Shown here: positions 1 to 9,468 of the stretch, one piece after another | How positions within the stretch are numbered: position 1 is the first letter of the stretch | Layout: each line of letters begins with the position of its first letter | Source of the DNA: a bacterium | GTDB lineage: Bacteria > Blakebacterota > Blakebacteria > Blakebacterales > Blakebacteraceae | DNA: 9,795 bases | NCBI GenBank assembly: GCA_025774615.1 | Contig: JALGVQ010000106.1 | Span: 1 to 9,795 of the forward strand | Direction of reading: 5' to 3' | Notes under the pieces: generated by a model | Seen by the model: the letters and a program-made list of their open reading frames with translations, nothing else | Database searches by the model: none | Told to the model about the DNA's origin: nothing | Translations under genes and position numbers: made by a program

Positions 1-37
1 GGTCTGCATCAACGATGGAAGAGTGGAAATCAAGTAG
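1..37 (+). CDS. recF: RecF C-terminus (partial, 5' end outside window)
   Basis: The frame starting at base 2 is open and reads VCINDGRVEIK, then stops at TAG 35-37. RecF proteins usually end in a short strand of the type 'F.v..G.i', which this tail resembles, and recF commonly precedes dciA/gyrB in bacterial chromosomes. RecF is the SMC-like ATPase that helps load RecA at single-strand gaps. Only 11 residues are visible, so the identification rests mainly on gene order. The stop lies 2 nt before the dciA ATG, which suggests translational coupling. A second stop, TAA at 38-40 in the same frame, directly follows and overlaps the dciA start codon. Confidence 0.5.
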   Translation, partial: VCINDGRVEIK

Positions 38-39
38 TA

Positions 40-2321
<2,282 letters not shown>

Positions 2322-2323
<2 letters not shown>

Positions 2324-5000
2324 GGCATCACTGATCAGACAGCGAATCGTGCCGATCAACATCGAAGAGGAGATGAAGTCCTCCTATATGGACTATTCGA
2401 TGTCGGTGATAGTCGCCAGGGCTCTCCCGGATGTACGGGATGGTCTCAAGCCAGTACATCGCCGGATTCTGTATGGCATGCGTGAACTGGGGCTCCTGCC
2501 CAATCGCGCCCACCGAAAGAGCGCCCGCCTCGTGGGGGATGTGCTCGGAAAGTACCACCCCCACGGTGATTCGGCTGTCTATGACTCGATGGTCCGGATG
2601 GCGCAGGAATTCTCCCTGCGTTATCCCCTGGTGGACGGGCAGGGGAACTTCGGGAGCGTTGACGGCGACTCTGCGGCCGCGATGCGGTATACCGAATGTC
2701 GGATGGCGCCGATAGCCGGCGAGATGCTGCAGGATCTGGACAAGGACACAGTTTCCTGGGCGCCCAATTTCGATGACACGCTGGAGGAGCCGGAAGTACT
2801 CCCGACCAAGCTCCCGAACCTGCTTATCAATGGTGCTTCCGGGATCGCAGTCGGGATGGCGACCAATATCCCGCCGCACAACCTCACTGAGGTGGTGAAC
2901 GGTCTACTGCACCTGGTAGACAACCCCGATGCATTGATAGAGGATCTCACTGAATTCATCCATGGTCCCGACTTCCCGACCGGAGGCATCATCTACGGAC
3001 GGCAGGGCATCCGTGATGCTTTCCGGACCGGCAGGGGCAAGATCACCGTCCGGGGCAGAGTCTATATCGAGGATGCAAAAGACCGGGAACGGATCATCAT
3101 CACCGAGATTCCATTCCAGGTGAATAAATCAAGACTCATTGAAAACATCGCCAATCTGGTCCGTGAGAAAAGGGTAGAGGGGATCAGCGACCTGAGAGAT
3201 GAATCAGACCGGGATGGGATGCGGATCGTTCTGGAGCTCAAACGGGATGCCTATGCGGAAGTCATCCTCAACACGCTGTACAAACACACGCAGCTTCAGA
3301 CAACCTTCGGCGTGATAAACCTCGCGCTGGTGGGTGGAGTCCCGAAGGAACTGAACCTGAAGGAAACCCTGCAGGAATTCATCACCTTCCGCCACGATGT
3401 CGTTGAAAGACGCACACGATTCGATCTTGACCAGGCCGAGGCCCGTGCCCACATCCTTGAAGGACTGCGGATCTGTTCCGACAACATCGATGAGATAGTT
3501 GCCCTGATCAAGAAAGCCAGTGACCCTGCCGCGGCGAAAAAGGAACTGATAAAGAGATTCAAGCTGAGTGACATCCAGGCCCAGGCGATCCTCGACATGC
3601 GCCTTGCCCGACTGACCGGACTGGAACGGAAGAAGATCGAGGAGGAGTACCGGGACCTCATCGAGATGATAGCGCACTACCGGGAGGTTCTGGCAAACAG
3701 GGGCCTCAGGATGGCGATCGTTCGGGAGGAGTTCACCGAGATCCAGGAGAAGTACGGAGATGAACGGCGGACGGAGATCGTGGCGGACACCGGCGACTTC
3801 TCCATCGAGGACCTGATCGCCCAGGAAGACATGGTGATCACCATCTCCCACCAGGGGTATGCCAAGCGTATCCCGGTTTCCACCTACCGGCGCCAGGGAC
3901 GCGGAGGGAAGGGGATCAGCGGAGCGGGAACGAAGGAAGAGGACTTCAGCGAGCACCTCTTCGTGGCCTCGACCCACTCATATATCCTCTTCTTTACCGA
4001 CCGGGGAAAGTGTTACTGGCTCAAGGTCTACGATATACCGCAGGCAGGGCGCCTGGCGAAGGGACGCCCGATCATCAACCTGCTTCAGATCGAGAAGGAT
4101 GAAACGGTACAGGCGGTGGTACCGGTTAAAAATTTCAATGAGGGCCGGAACATCATCTTTGTCACCGAGCACGGACTGGTGAAGAAAACTGCTCTCACCG
4201 ATTACGGCAATCCGAGACGCGACGGCATCATCGCCATCGACATCGTTAAGGGAGACTCTCTGATAGACGCCCAGATCACTGAGGGCACATGTGACATCAT
4301 ACTGGGCACCCGAAAGGGTATGGCGATCAGATTCCGAGAGGACGATGTTCGACGCACAGGTCGAAACACCCGCGGCGTAAAGGGGATCACCCTGGCGAAA
4401 AAGGGTGACGCAGTCGTCGGTATGGTGGTGGTCCGCCGGGAGGGATTCATCCTCGCTGTCGCCGAGAACGGATATGGAAAGCGCACGAAGATCAGCGATT
4501 ACAACGTCCAGCATCGTGGCGGGAGAGGGGTCATAACCATCAAGTGTTCTGACCGGAACGGAGACGTGCTGACGCTCCAGGAGGTTGTGGACAGCGACGA
4601 GCTGATGCTGGTCACCCATAACGGCCTGATCATCCGGCAGGGTGCGCATGAGATATCGATCATGGGTCGGAACACTCAGGGTGTCAGGCTCATGAACATG
4701 GGTGAAGGTGATGTGGTGGTGGATATCGCACGGGTTGCCGAAGAAGAGATCAACGGCGGGGAAGAGAATGACATGGTGCCTTCAGATCTTGAGGCGCCGG
4801 AAGAAAAAATCCCTGCCGAGGCAATGGCCGCCGAAGAGGAACCAACCGTTCCTGAATCCCCTGCGGCAGCAAAGAAAGCGGCTGCGAAGAGGGGTGCCAC
4901 AAAGAAGGCGGTTGCGAAGAAGACAACAGCAAAGAAGACGACATCAAAGAAGGCCACCACAAAGAAAACCGCGGTAAAGAAGACCAGCGACTCGGGATGA
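2322..5000 (+). CDS. gyrA: DNA gyrase subunit A with histone-H1-like lysine-rich tail
   Basis: This 892-residue DNA breakage-reunion subunit of gyrase begins with the winged-helix domain ([30 protein letters not shown]). The catalytic tyrosine is Y123 in AAMRYTE. The quinolone-contact positions are S84 and D88 ([10 protein letters not shown]), the same residues as in susceptible E. coli GyrA. Coiled-coil and tower segments follow, then the six-bladed beta-pinwheel, which opens with the GyrA-box QGRGGKG (525-531); this marks it as GyrA rather than ParC. After the pinwheel comes an acidic linker (about 807-847) and then a strongly basic tail (851-892) of K-rich pentapeptides, which is unusual. 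No good Shine-Dalgarno sequence precedes the ATG, only GGACG about 12 nt upstream inside the 21-bp repeat, so coupling to gyrB is likely. Its TGA overlaps the rex ATG. Confidence 0.98.
4872..4997 (+). repeat. Degenerate 15-bp / pentapeptide KKxxx repeat in the gyrA 3' end
   Basis: GyrA residues 851-892 parse as eight consecutive pentapeptides: [40 protein letters not shown], then SG. At DNA level this is a 15-bp period built on AAG-AAG/AAA. The composition (Lys, Ala, Thr) matches histone-H1-like and HU-tail DNA-binding extensions known in other bacterial proteins. It follows directly on an acidic stretch rich in Glu. Confidence 0.9.
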
Positions 5001-5680
5001 TCCCACCGGGTGAACAGGAAGATCGGTCGAGTGGGTGGAAGAGGGATCAGATAAGCTATTCGACCATCCGCCGGCTCTCCCGTTACTACCGGGTGCTGGA
5101 ATCGGTTGCCGAAGAAGAACTGACACATATTTCAAGTGACCAGCTGGCTCAGAGAAATGGAGTTACCAGCGCACAGGTGCGCAAGGACCTTTCCTGTTTC
5201 GGCACCTTTGGGAAGCGAGGGCTGGGATATCCCGTAAAAGAACTCCGAAACGAAATTCTGCGCATACTCGGCATGGACCACCAGTGGCCGGTGGTCCTGG
5301 TGGGAGCCGGGAACATCGGCCGGGCGATGATCGACTATGTGGAATTCAGGCGACGGGGATTCTTCATCGTTGCCGGCTTCGATGTGGATCCCAAAAAGAT
5401 CGGTATCACCTATAAAGGCGTTCCGATTTTCCCGATGTTCAGGTTGCCCGGTGTGATGGAAACTCATGAGGTCGAAATCGGTATTGTGGCGGTGCCCGCA
5501 CTTGCGGCTCAGCGGGTATGCAACCAGCTTGCCGAAAGTGGTGTGAAGGGCATCCTCAATTTTGCTCACACCCGACTGATCGTTCCGTCTGGAATCAAGG
5601 TACGGACGGTGGATATGAGTATTGAAATGGAGACACTGGTGTACGTCGTGAAGAATGACGGATCCTTTCCTCTCGACTGA
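4997..5680 (+). CDS. rex: Redox-sensing transcriptional repressor Rex
   Basis: The 227-residue Rex protein senses the NADH/NAD+ ratio and represses fermentation and respiration genes when NADH is low. The N-terminal winged-helix domain runs from about 20 to 95: [13 protein letters not shown], then [20 protein letters not shown], then the hallmark [16 protein letters not shown]. The Rossmann domain has GAGNIG at 103-108 and the acidic strand end FDVDP at 128-132. The C-terminal [10 protein letters not shown] segment and the swap helix are also family-typical. The N-terminus is about 15 residues longer than most Rex proteins, but the frame offers no alternative start after the ATG at 4997. That ATG overlaps the gyrA stop (ATGA), so translation is probably coupled to gyrA. 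A terminator-like hairpin lies about 100 bp downstream. I could not find a convincing palindromic Rex operator in the window. Confidence 0.95.
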   Translation: MIPPGEQEDRSSGWKRDQISYSTIRRLSRYYRVLESVAEEELTHISSDQLAQRNGVTSAQVRKDLSCFGTFGKRGLGYPVKELRNEILRILGMDHQWPVVLVGAGNIGRAMIDYVEFRRRGFFIVAGFDVDPKKIGITYKGVPIFPMFRLPGVMETHEVEIGIVAVPALAAQRVCNQLAESGVKGILNFAHTRLIVPSGIKVRTVDMSIEMETLVYVVKNDGSFPLD

Positions 5681-5771
5681 AGTTGTTGACACTGCTGTGG
5701 ATGTATCTCTTGTATTCTCCCTATCATGGTAACTGTCAATACATTACACTGGATATATATTTACTGAACAA

Positions 5772-5780
5772 TGTGGATAA
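5772..5780 (-). promoter_or_regulatory. Perfect DnaA box
   Basis: The plus strand reads TGTGGATAA, the exact reverse complement of the canonical DnaA box TTATCCACA. It lies next to the AT-rich run 5751-5763 and in a chromosomal neighbourhood (recF-dciA-gyrB-gyrA) that is usually origin-proximal. A single 9-mer can occur by chance; the second near-match 21 bp away strengthens the call. Confidence 0.5.
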
Positions 5781-5782
5781 TT

Positions 5783-5828
5783 ACCTGTCCCTGGTGGATA
5801 AAAGGCGAAACAGGGCACCAGGTTTTTC
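5783..5828 (+). terminator. Probable rho-independent terminator of the gyrase-rex operon
   Basis: ACCTG (5783-5787) and CCCTG (5789-5793) can pair with CAGGT (5819-5823) and CAGGG (5811-5815), leaving a small internal loop and a roughly 17-nt apical loop. The stem is followed by T at 5823-5827. An alternative 7-bp stem CCTGGTG/CACCAGG (5790-5796/5816-5822) also abuts the T-run. The large loop makes it less than ideal, but the position, about 100 bp past the rex stop, is right. Confidence 0.55.
5793..5801 (-). promoter_or_regulatory. Near-consensus DnaA box (8 of 9)
   Basis: GGTGGATAA differs from the reverse-complement DnaA box TGTGGATAA only at its first base. It has the same orientation as the perfect box and starts exactly 21 bp after it, two helical turns, so both would face the same side of the DNA. 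It lies within the terminator-like hairpin, so the two interpretations overlap. Confidence 0.35.
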
Positions 5829-5852
5829 ATTATGGGCACAATCCGATACAAT
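5824..5852 (+). promoter_or_regulatory. Candidate sigma70-type promoter 1
   Basis: A TTTTCA -35 (5824-5829, 4 of 6) is separated by 17 bp from a TACAAT -10 (5847-5852, 5 of 6). The -35 overlaps the terminator T-run. It would drive the envelope operon beginning at 6100. Confidence 0.4.
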
Positions 5853-5861
5853 CGTGTACTC

Positions 5862-5889
5862 TTGACACACTCCGGGTATCTGATATGTT
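5862..5889 (+). promoter_or_regulatory. Candidate sigma70-type promoter 2 with extended -10
   Basis: A perfect TTGACA -35 (5862-5867) is followed after 16 bp by TATGTT (5884-5889, 4 of 6). TGA immediately precedes the hexamer, giving an extended -10 (TGnTATGTT). The expected start near 5896 leaves a leader of about 200 nt before the ATG at 6100. Confidence 0.5.
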
Positions 5890-5899
5890 TCACTTTGAC

Positions 5900-5935
5900 G
5901 ACATCAGGAATGTCTGTCGCACGCCCTGATATCAG
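5900..5935. promoter_or_regulatory. Inverted repeats just downstream of promoter 2 (possible operator)
   Basis: GACAT-N5-ATGTC occupies 5900-5914, and the 10-bp palindrome CTGATATCAG occupies 5926-5935. ATCAGG at 5903-5908 can also pair with CCTGAT at 5925-5930. They would fall at about +4 to +40 of a transcript from promoter 2, a common place for a repressor site. No regulator can be named. Confidence 0.25.
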
Positions 5936-6040
5936 TCAACAAACGCCTTCGTCGCATAAACAGAGGGGTTCCGCGAGCAAGGCCCCACTACGTTTTATTG
6001 GCATGAAAGGTGCTTGTTTCTCTCTGTGCCTGTAGATACT

Positions 6041-6075
6041 CCCCAATTTCGGGGGGCGTGAGCGCGGAGAGCGCT
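6041..6075 (+). ncRNA. Two GC-rich hairpins in the leader of the Omp85-like gene
   Basis: CCCC (6041-6044) can pair with GGGG (6051-6054) across a 6-nt loop, and AGCGC (6061-6065) with GCGCT (6071-6075) around the loop GGAGA. They end 12 nt before the Shine-Dalgarno sequence. I recognise no known riboswitch class; this is a structured-leader candidate only. Confidence 0.25.
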
Positions 6076-6099
6076 GCTGAGGCGTGTAAGGAGAATCAC

Positions 6100-7815
6100 A
6101 TGAACTACACACGTATGGCGATGACGGTTCTTGCGGTGGCACTCGTCATTCCTGTGCACCCCGCAGCGGGCAACACCCCGACAGAGAATAGTCGGAGAGT
6201 ACTGCCTGCCGGCACTGAGGTTGAACGACAGGAACCCCGCCGGATCGAGGGTGACTACACCATCGGCCGGAATGAATTCATCGAGGAGGATCTCGTTGTC
6301 GAACGGGGAAATCTCACTGTCGATGGAGAGATCCGGGGTACCATCGTGGTTGCCTACGGGGACGCGATCATACGGGGAACGGTGGACGGCCTCGTTGTCG
6401 TGGTCCACGGTGATGTGATCGTCATGGATGAGGGGCTCGTGCAGGGTGATGCGGTCAGTATCGAGGGGAGTGTGAATCTCAGGGGTTCGGGAGTCGTGAC
6501 AGGGAGCAATGTGACCACGACCCGTGAAGGTCTGCGGCGGCAGGGAAGAAGTGTCGAGTGGGCGCGGGCCGTCCGCATGGCCAGGGTCCTGGACGATGAG
6601 ACAGTGGAAGAGGATCGCTGGGACCGGAGAGATCGGGATTTCAACCGGGACTACTACCGCAGGTACACACACCACAATTTCCTGGAAACCGGCAGATTCC
6701 CGCTCGGGGGACTCGTCTACAACCGGGTCGACGGGCTCACCCTTCAGGGAGAGATATTCAACAACAGCTTCGACTGGGACAGTGCCTCGTCGAGCTTCTA
6801 TGGCGGTGCGGGATACGGTTTCAAGAGCAAACGGCTCTATTACCGTCTCGGGTTGAACCGGTTCTGGCTTCCGCGGACCCCGATCGAGATCGGGATAGGA
6901 GCATACAAGCAGCTCGAGAGTGAAGACACCTGGTATATCAACCCGAATGAGAACGATTTTCACGCATTCTTCGTCAACTACGACTGGTATGACTATTACC
7001 AGGTCGAGGGATTCGGTGGTCTGGTCAGGTTCTCACCGCAGCGCTGGGTCTCGCTGGGAGCCAGATATGTCCAGGAAACAGAGAGTGTCGTCGAGAAAAC
7101 CACAGATTGGTCCCTGTTCGGCGGTGAACGGCACTTCCGGGAGAATGAATGGCTGACCACCTGGGATCCCGATCCGGATTTCCGCGTCTATAACCCTGCG
7201 GATGAGGGTGACCTGAAGCGATGGATCTACTTCCTTCACGTCGATGTGACCTCGTGGGGGCGGAGTCGTCCCGGAAAGGGACTCATTCTCGATGCGTCCC
7301 TCGAGCAGGTGGAGCATGAGTCGGTCGGGGGAGCATTCAACTACGAGCGGCTCCAGGCGCAATTGCAGGCCTACCTGAGCCTGAGCAGGATCGACCATAT
7401 CGCGCTTCGGGTCCGCATGGGATCGACGAAGGCCGATGATGGCTTCGAGGACATGATCCCGATCCAGCACCGCTACTATCTGGGGGGATTGGGAAGCCTG
7501 CGCGGATATGCGTTCAAGCAGTTCACCGGGAACAGATTTTTCCTGGCTACAGCCGAGTACACACTGGGAGCCGACAGCTGGACACCGTTCTTCAGTGACC
7601 TGGCGCTCACGGTCTTCTTCGATTACGGCCTGGCCTGGGACGCCGACCCGATGACTGATCTCTATGATGAACTCTACCCCGAGAAGGGGAATCGCGCCGT
7701 CGGAGTGGCTATTGCACCCTTTGGCTGGGATGGATTCAGATTCGAGGCAGCGCGACCTCTGGACGCGGATGACAAGGAATTCACCTACTACATCCGAATG
7801 GAGTTCGACTTTTGA
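6100..7815 (+). CDS. Outer-membrane Omp85-family barrel with N-terminal bactofilin-like beta-helix
   Basis: The 571-residue exported protein starts at the ATG at 6100, which has AAGGAG at 6088-6093; the same frame is open further upstream but without a ribosome-binding site. A signal peptide spans about 1-23 (MAMTVLAVALVIPVHPAA, cleavage probably A23/G24). Residues 52-140 form regular rungs of about 17 residues (71-87, 88-104, 105-123) with the alternating hydrophobic and V-G pattern of bactofilin or polymer-forming beta-helices, such as LTVDGEIRGTIVVAYGD and IIRGTVDGLVVVVHGD. A charged linker (142-180) follows. Residues 180-571 are amphipathic strands rich in aromatics, about the size of a 16-stranded Omp85 barrel. 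They include LGSLRGY (464-470), matching the conserved loop-6 RGY/RGF motif, and the terminal beta-signal YYIRMEFDF ending in Phe. No POTRA domain is visible. The role is unknown: perhaps protein or lipid export, or envelope assembly. The barrel call is firm; the beta-helix assignment is by pattern. Confidence 0.82.
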   Translation: MNYTRMAMTVLAVALVIPVHPAAGNTPTENSRRVLPAGTEVERQEPRRIEGDYTIGRNEFIEEDLVVERGNLTVDGEIRGTIVVAYGDAIIRGTVDGLVVVVHGDVIVMDEGLVQGDAVSIEGSVNLRGSGVVTGSNVTTTREGLRRQGRSVEWARAVRMARVLDDETVEEDRWDRRDRDFNRDYYRRYTHHNFLETGRFPLGGLVYNRVDGLTLQGEIFNNSFDWDSASSSFYGGAGYGFKSKRLYYRLGLNRFWLPRTPIEIGIGAYKQLESEDTWYINPNENDFHAFFVNYDWYDYYQVEGFGGLVRFSPQRWVSLGARYVQETESVVEKTTDWSLFGGERHFRENEWLTTWDPDPDFRVYNPADEGDLKRWIYFLHVDVTSWGRSRPGKGLILDASLEQVEHESVGGAFNYERLQAQLQAYLSLSRIDHIALRVRMGSTKADDGFEDMIPIQHRYYLGGLGSLRGYAFKQFTGNRFFLATAEYTLGADSWTPFFSDLALTVFFDYGLAWDADPMTDLYDELYPEKGNRAVGVAIAPFGWDGFRFEAARPLDADDKEFTYYIRMEFDF

Positions 7816-7884
7816 GTTCCTCACCCTGCATCGACGCCCGAGTGACGGCGCAATCGCGGAACGGTGTACCGAAGGAGTACAGTG

Positions 7885-8754
7885 ATGAACACAACTGAGA
7901 AGCAGGCTTTGAAGACCATCGGACTCACCCTGTTCTTTCTGCTGACGGCCACTACTCTGCTGTTCGCCGGCATTCAGGAGAAGGTGATCACGAAGGTGTT
8001 TACTCCCGATCGCTCCCGTCCGCTTCTGGTCAAGGTACGTGGAGATGGGGCCGAGGTGGCTATTGCGGCGGTCGAACGGGGACGGGAAGGACGGGCCCGG
8101 TACCGGTATGACGAGGGGCACTTCTCAGGTTTCATGGAATGGGATTCCGAGCAGAACCAGCTTGAGACCATTCTGGATATGGAAGGTCTCGACTTCGATA
8201 CTGACAATGACCAGGAATCCAGCCTGGACATCATGCTGCCGACAGGTGTTCCGATCGATCTTGATTTCACACTCAAGGCCGGTTCGGTTGATCTGGATGC
8301 GGATGGACTCGAATTCAGCGGGTTGGAGATCTCCCTGTGGGCAGGGGAACTGCATGTGAATTTCCCAACGCCTTCCCGGAGCGTGATCAGACGTGTAAAT
8401 GTGGATGTCAAGATGGGAGAAACCGTAATCGAGGGGCTCGGCAACCTGGCCATCGAAATGCTGGACGTGAACGGGTTCGCAGGAGTCTGCACCCTCGATC
8501 TGACCGGTTCGGTCAAGATGCGGCGACAGGTCAGGGTCGATATGGAGATGGGGGAGATCACGGTGATCGTTCCCGAGGGAGCAACGGTGGAAGCCAGAAT
8601 AACCAAGCTTGGATTCCTGGCTGATGTCGATCTGCCCCGAAGTTGGGACCGTGATGGCCGATACGCCTTCTCACCGGGCGCGCACAGAGGTGAAGCAGAT
8701 ATCAAACTGGACATACGTGGCGGGATAGGTCAGATAACAATACTGGAGCGCTGA
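7885..8754 (+). CDS. Exported beta-rich protein, toast_rack/LiaF/DUF4097-like
   Basis: The 289-residue protein starts at the ATG at 7885, with AAGGAG at 7872-7877; an upstream in-frame GTG at 7864 lacks a ribosome-binding site. A hydrophobic segment (about 11-27, GLTLFFLLTATTLLFA) looks like a signal peptide cleaved near A28/G29. Without an obvious lipobox Cys it is more likely periplasmic or surface-exposed than a lipoprotein. The second half is a series of short strands with recurrent 'G-E-x-x-V' turns: LWAGELHVNF, VKMGETVIEG and DMEMGEITVIVPEGATVEARI. These resemble the solenoid-like repeats of DUF4097, LiaF C-terminal and toast_rack domains. Those families are linked to envelope-stress modules in other bacteria, but their biochemical role is poorly defined. 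It lies 69 bp after the Omp85-like gene with no terminator between, so it probably shares the operon. I cannot assign a specific function. Confidence 0.75.
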   Translation: MNTTEKQALKTIGLTLFFLLTATTLLFAGIQEKVITKVFTPDRSRPLLVKVRGDGAEVAIAAVERGREGRARYRYDEGHFSGFMEWDSEQNQLETILDMEGLDFDTDNDQESSLDIMLPTGVPIDLDFTLKAGSVDLDADGLEFSGLEISLWAGELHVNFPTPSRSVIRRVNVDVKMGETVIEGLGNLAIEMLDVNGFAGVCTLDLTGSVKMRRQVRVDMEMGEITVIVPEGATVEARITKLGFLADVDLPRSWDRDGRYAFSPGAHRGEADIKLDIRGGIGQITILER

Positions 8755-8787
8755 TGTAATCCTGCCTCGACGCATGTGGGGAGTCGA

Positions 8788-9468
8788 GTGGCACGAACTT
8801 ATTCATATATCCTGATCGCCTCTCTTCTGGCACCGGTAACGGTTTTGGCCCAGGAGGAGGAGACCGTGATCACCGTGGGTGAGGTATGGCTTGAAGAGAA
8901 CGGGCTCTACTTCTCGGTGGAAACGGTCAACCTGCTTGAGGAGGACGCCCGGGAGACCATCCAGGAGGGCGGCACCGCCGCTGTAGACTATACCTTCGAA
9001 CTCTATCGTCAGCGCAAAGGATGGTTCGATTCCCTGATCGATAGTGACCAGTTGCAGTTCAGGATCAGTTTCGATGCCTTCGAACGCCAGTACCGCGTTA
9101 TCAGTCCGGACATGCGTCTCAAAACCGATGAATTCTCCAGGGTCATCGCTCAGTGTACCGATCTCAACACGGTGTCGTTCGGTACCACTGATGGTTCCCG
9201 TCTCGACCCGCAGGGAACCTACTACATCGTCGTACGCGTCCGCTATCAGCCGATGTCGGTGGAAACGATCGATGATCTCCGTGACTGGGTGAGTGGATCA
9301 GGTAGTGAGGAACAGAGCCCCACCAGGTCCCGCGGTGAAGGATTCGGATCACGCATCGCGCGGGTATTGATGAGTGCCGCCGGGTTCGGTGAGGAAGATC
9401 TCCAGGGGGAGAGCAGCCGGTTCCGGCCCTCTGAACTCGAGACCCGCATACCTCCGGAGATCGACTGA
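8788..9468 (+). CDS. Exported DUF4390-like protein
   Basis: The 226-residue protein has a clear signal peptide, TYSYILIASLLAPVTVLA, cleaved before QEEE (A21/Q22). I chose the GTG at 8788 because GGGGAG at 8778-8783 precedes it. A GTG at 8776 would add four residues but has no ribosome-binding site, so the start is uncertain. The mature part (GEVWLEENGLYFSVETVNLL, FELYRQRKGWFDSL, QFRISFDAFERQYRV, YYIVVRVRYQPMS) looks like DUF4390, a family of exported all-beta proteins. In proteobacteria that family is often encoded directly before an NtrY-type sensor kinase, and here too the next gene looks like one. The last 55 or so residues are Ser/Gly/Arg-rich and probably disordered. The stop overlaps the next ATG by one base (TGATG). 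A role as a periplasmic partner of the sensor is inference. Confidence 0.72.
   Translation: MARTYSYILIASLLAPVTVLAQEEETVITVGEVWLEENGLYFSVETVNLLEEDARETIQEGGTAAVDYTFELYRQRKGWFDSLIDSDQLQFRISFDAFERQYRVISPDMRLKTDEFSRVIAQCTDLNTVSFGTTDGSRLDPQGTYYIVVRVRYQPMSVETIDDLRDWVSGSGSEEQSPTRSRGEGFGSRIARVLMSAAGFGEEDLQGESSRFRPSELETRIPPEID

Larger units (their letters stand above)
5681..6099. other. 419-bp intergenic region between rex and the Omp85-like gene
   Basis: No supportable gene lies here; the short open frames have no ribosome-binding site or coding character. The first 200 bp are clearly AT-richer than the flanking genes and include GGATATATATTTA at 5751-5763. In order, the region holds DnaA-box-like 9-mers (5696-5801), a terminator-like hairpin (5783-5828), two promoter candidates (5824-5889), inverted repeats (5900-5935), two GC hairpins (6041-6075) and a strong ribosome-binding site (6088-6093). 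Confidence 0.8.

Noticed and set aside
5686-5715. TTGACA at 5686-5691 as a promoter -35
   Set aside because: No acceptable -10 hexamer lies at 16-18 bp; the best is TTGTAT with 3 of 6 matches.
5683-5942. Inverted repeat TTGTTGAC ... GTCAACAA resembling Rex half-sites
   Set aside because: The arms are 244 bp apart, whereas a Rex operator is one compact palindrome; an 8-bp inverted match is expected about once by chance in a region this size.
5832-6035. Small open frame (67 codons) in the intergenic region, and another at 5683-5865
   Set aside because: Neither has a ribosome-binding site or recognisable domain; one overlaps the terminator and promoter elements and the other begins with an unsupported TTG.
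6010-6099. Longer N-terminus for the Omp85-like protein starting at 6010
   Set aside because: The added residues precede the signal peptide and span the leader hairpins, while the ATG at 6100 has AAGGAG at ideal spacing and starts a clean signal peptide.
7033-8121. Long minus-strand open frame (362 codons), with similar ones at 5995-6963 and 3204-3977
   Set aside because: They lie antisense to well-supported plus-strand genes, run across gene boundaries, have no recognisable domains, and are expected by chance in GC-rich coding DNA.
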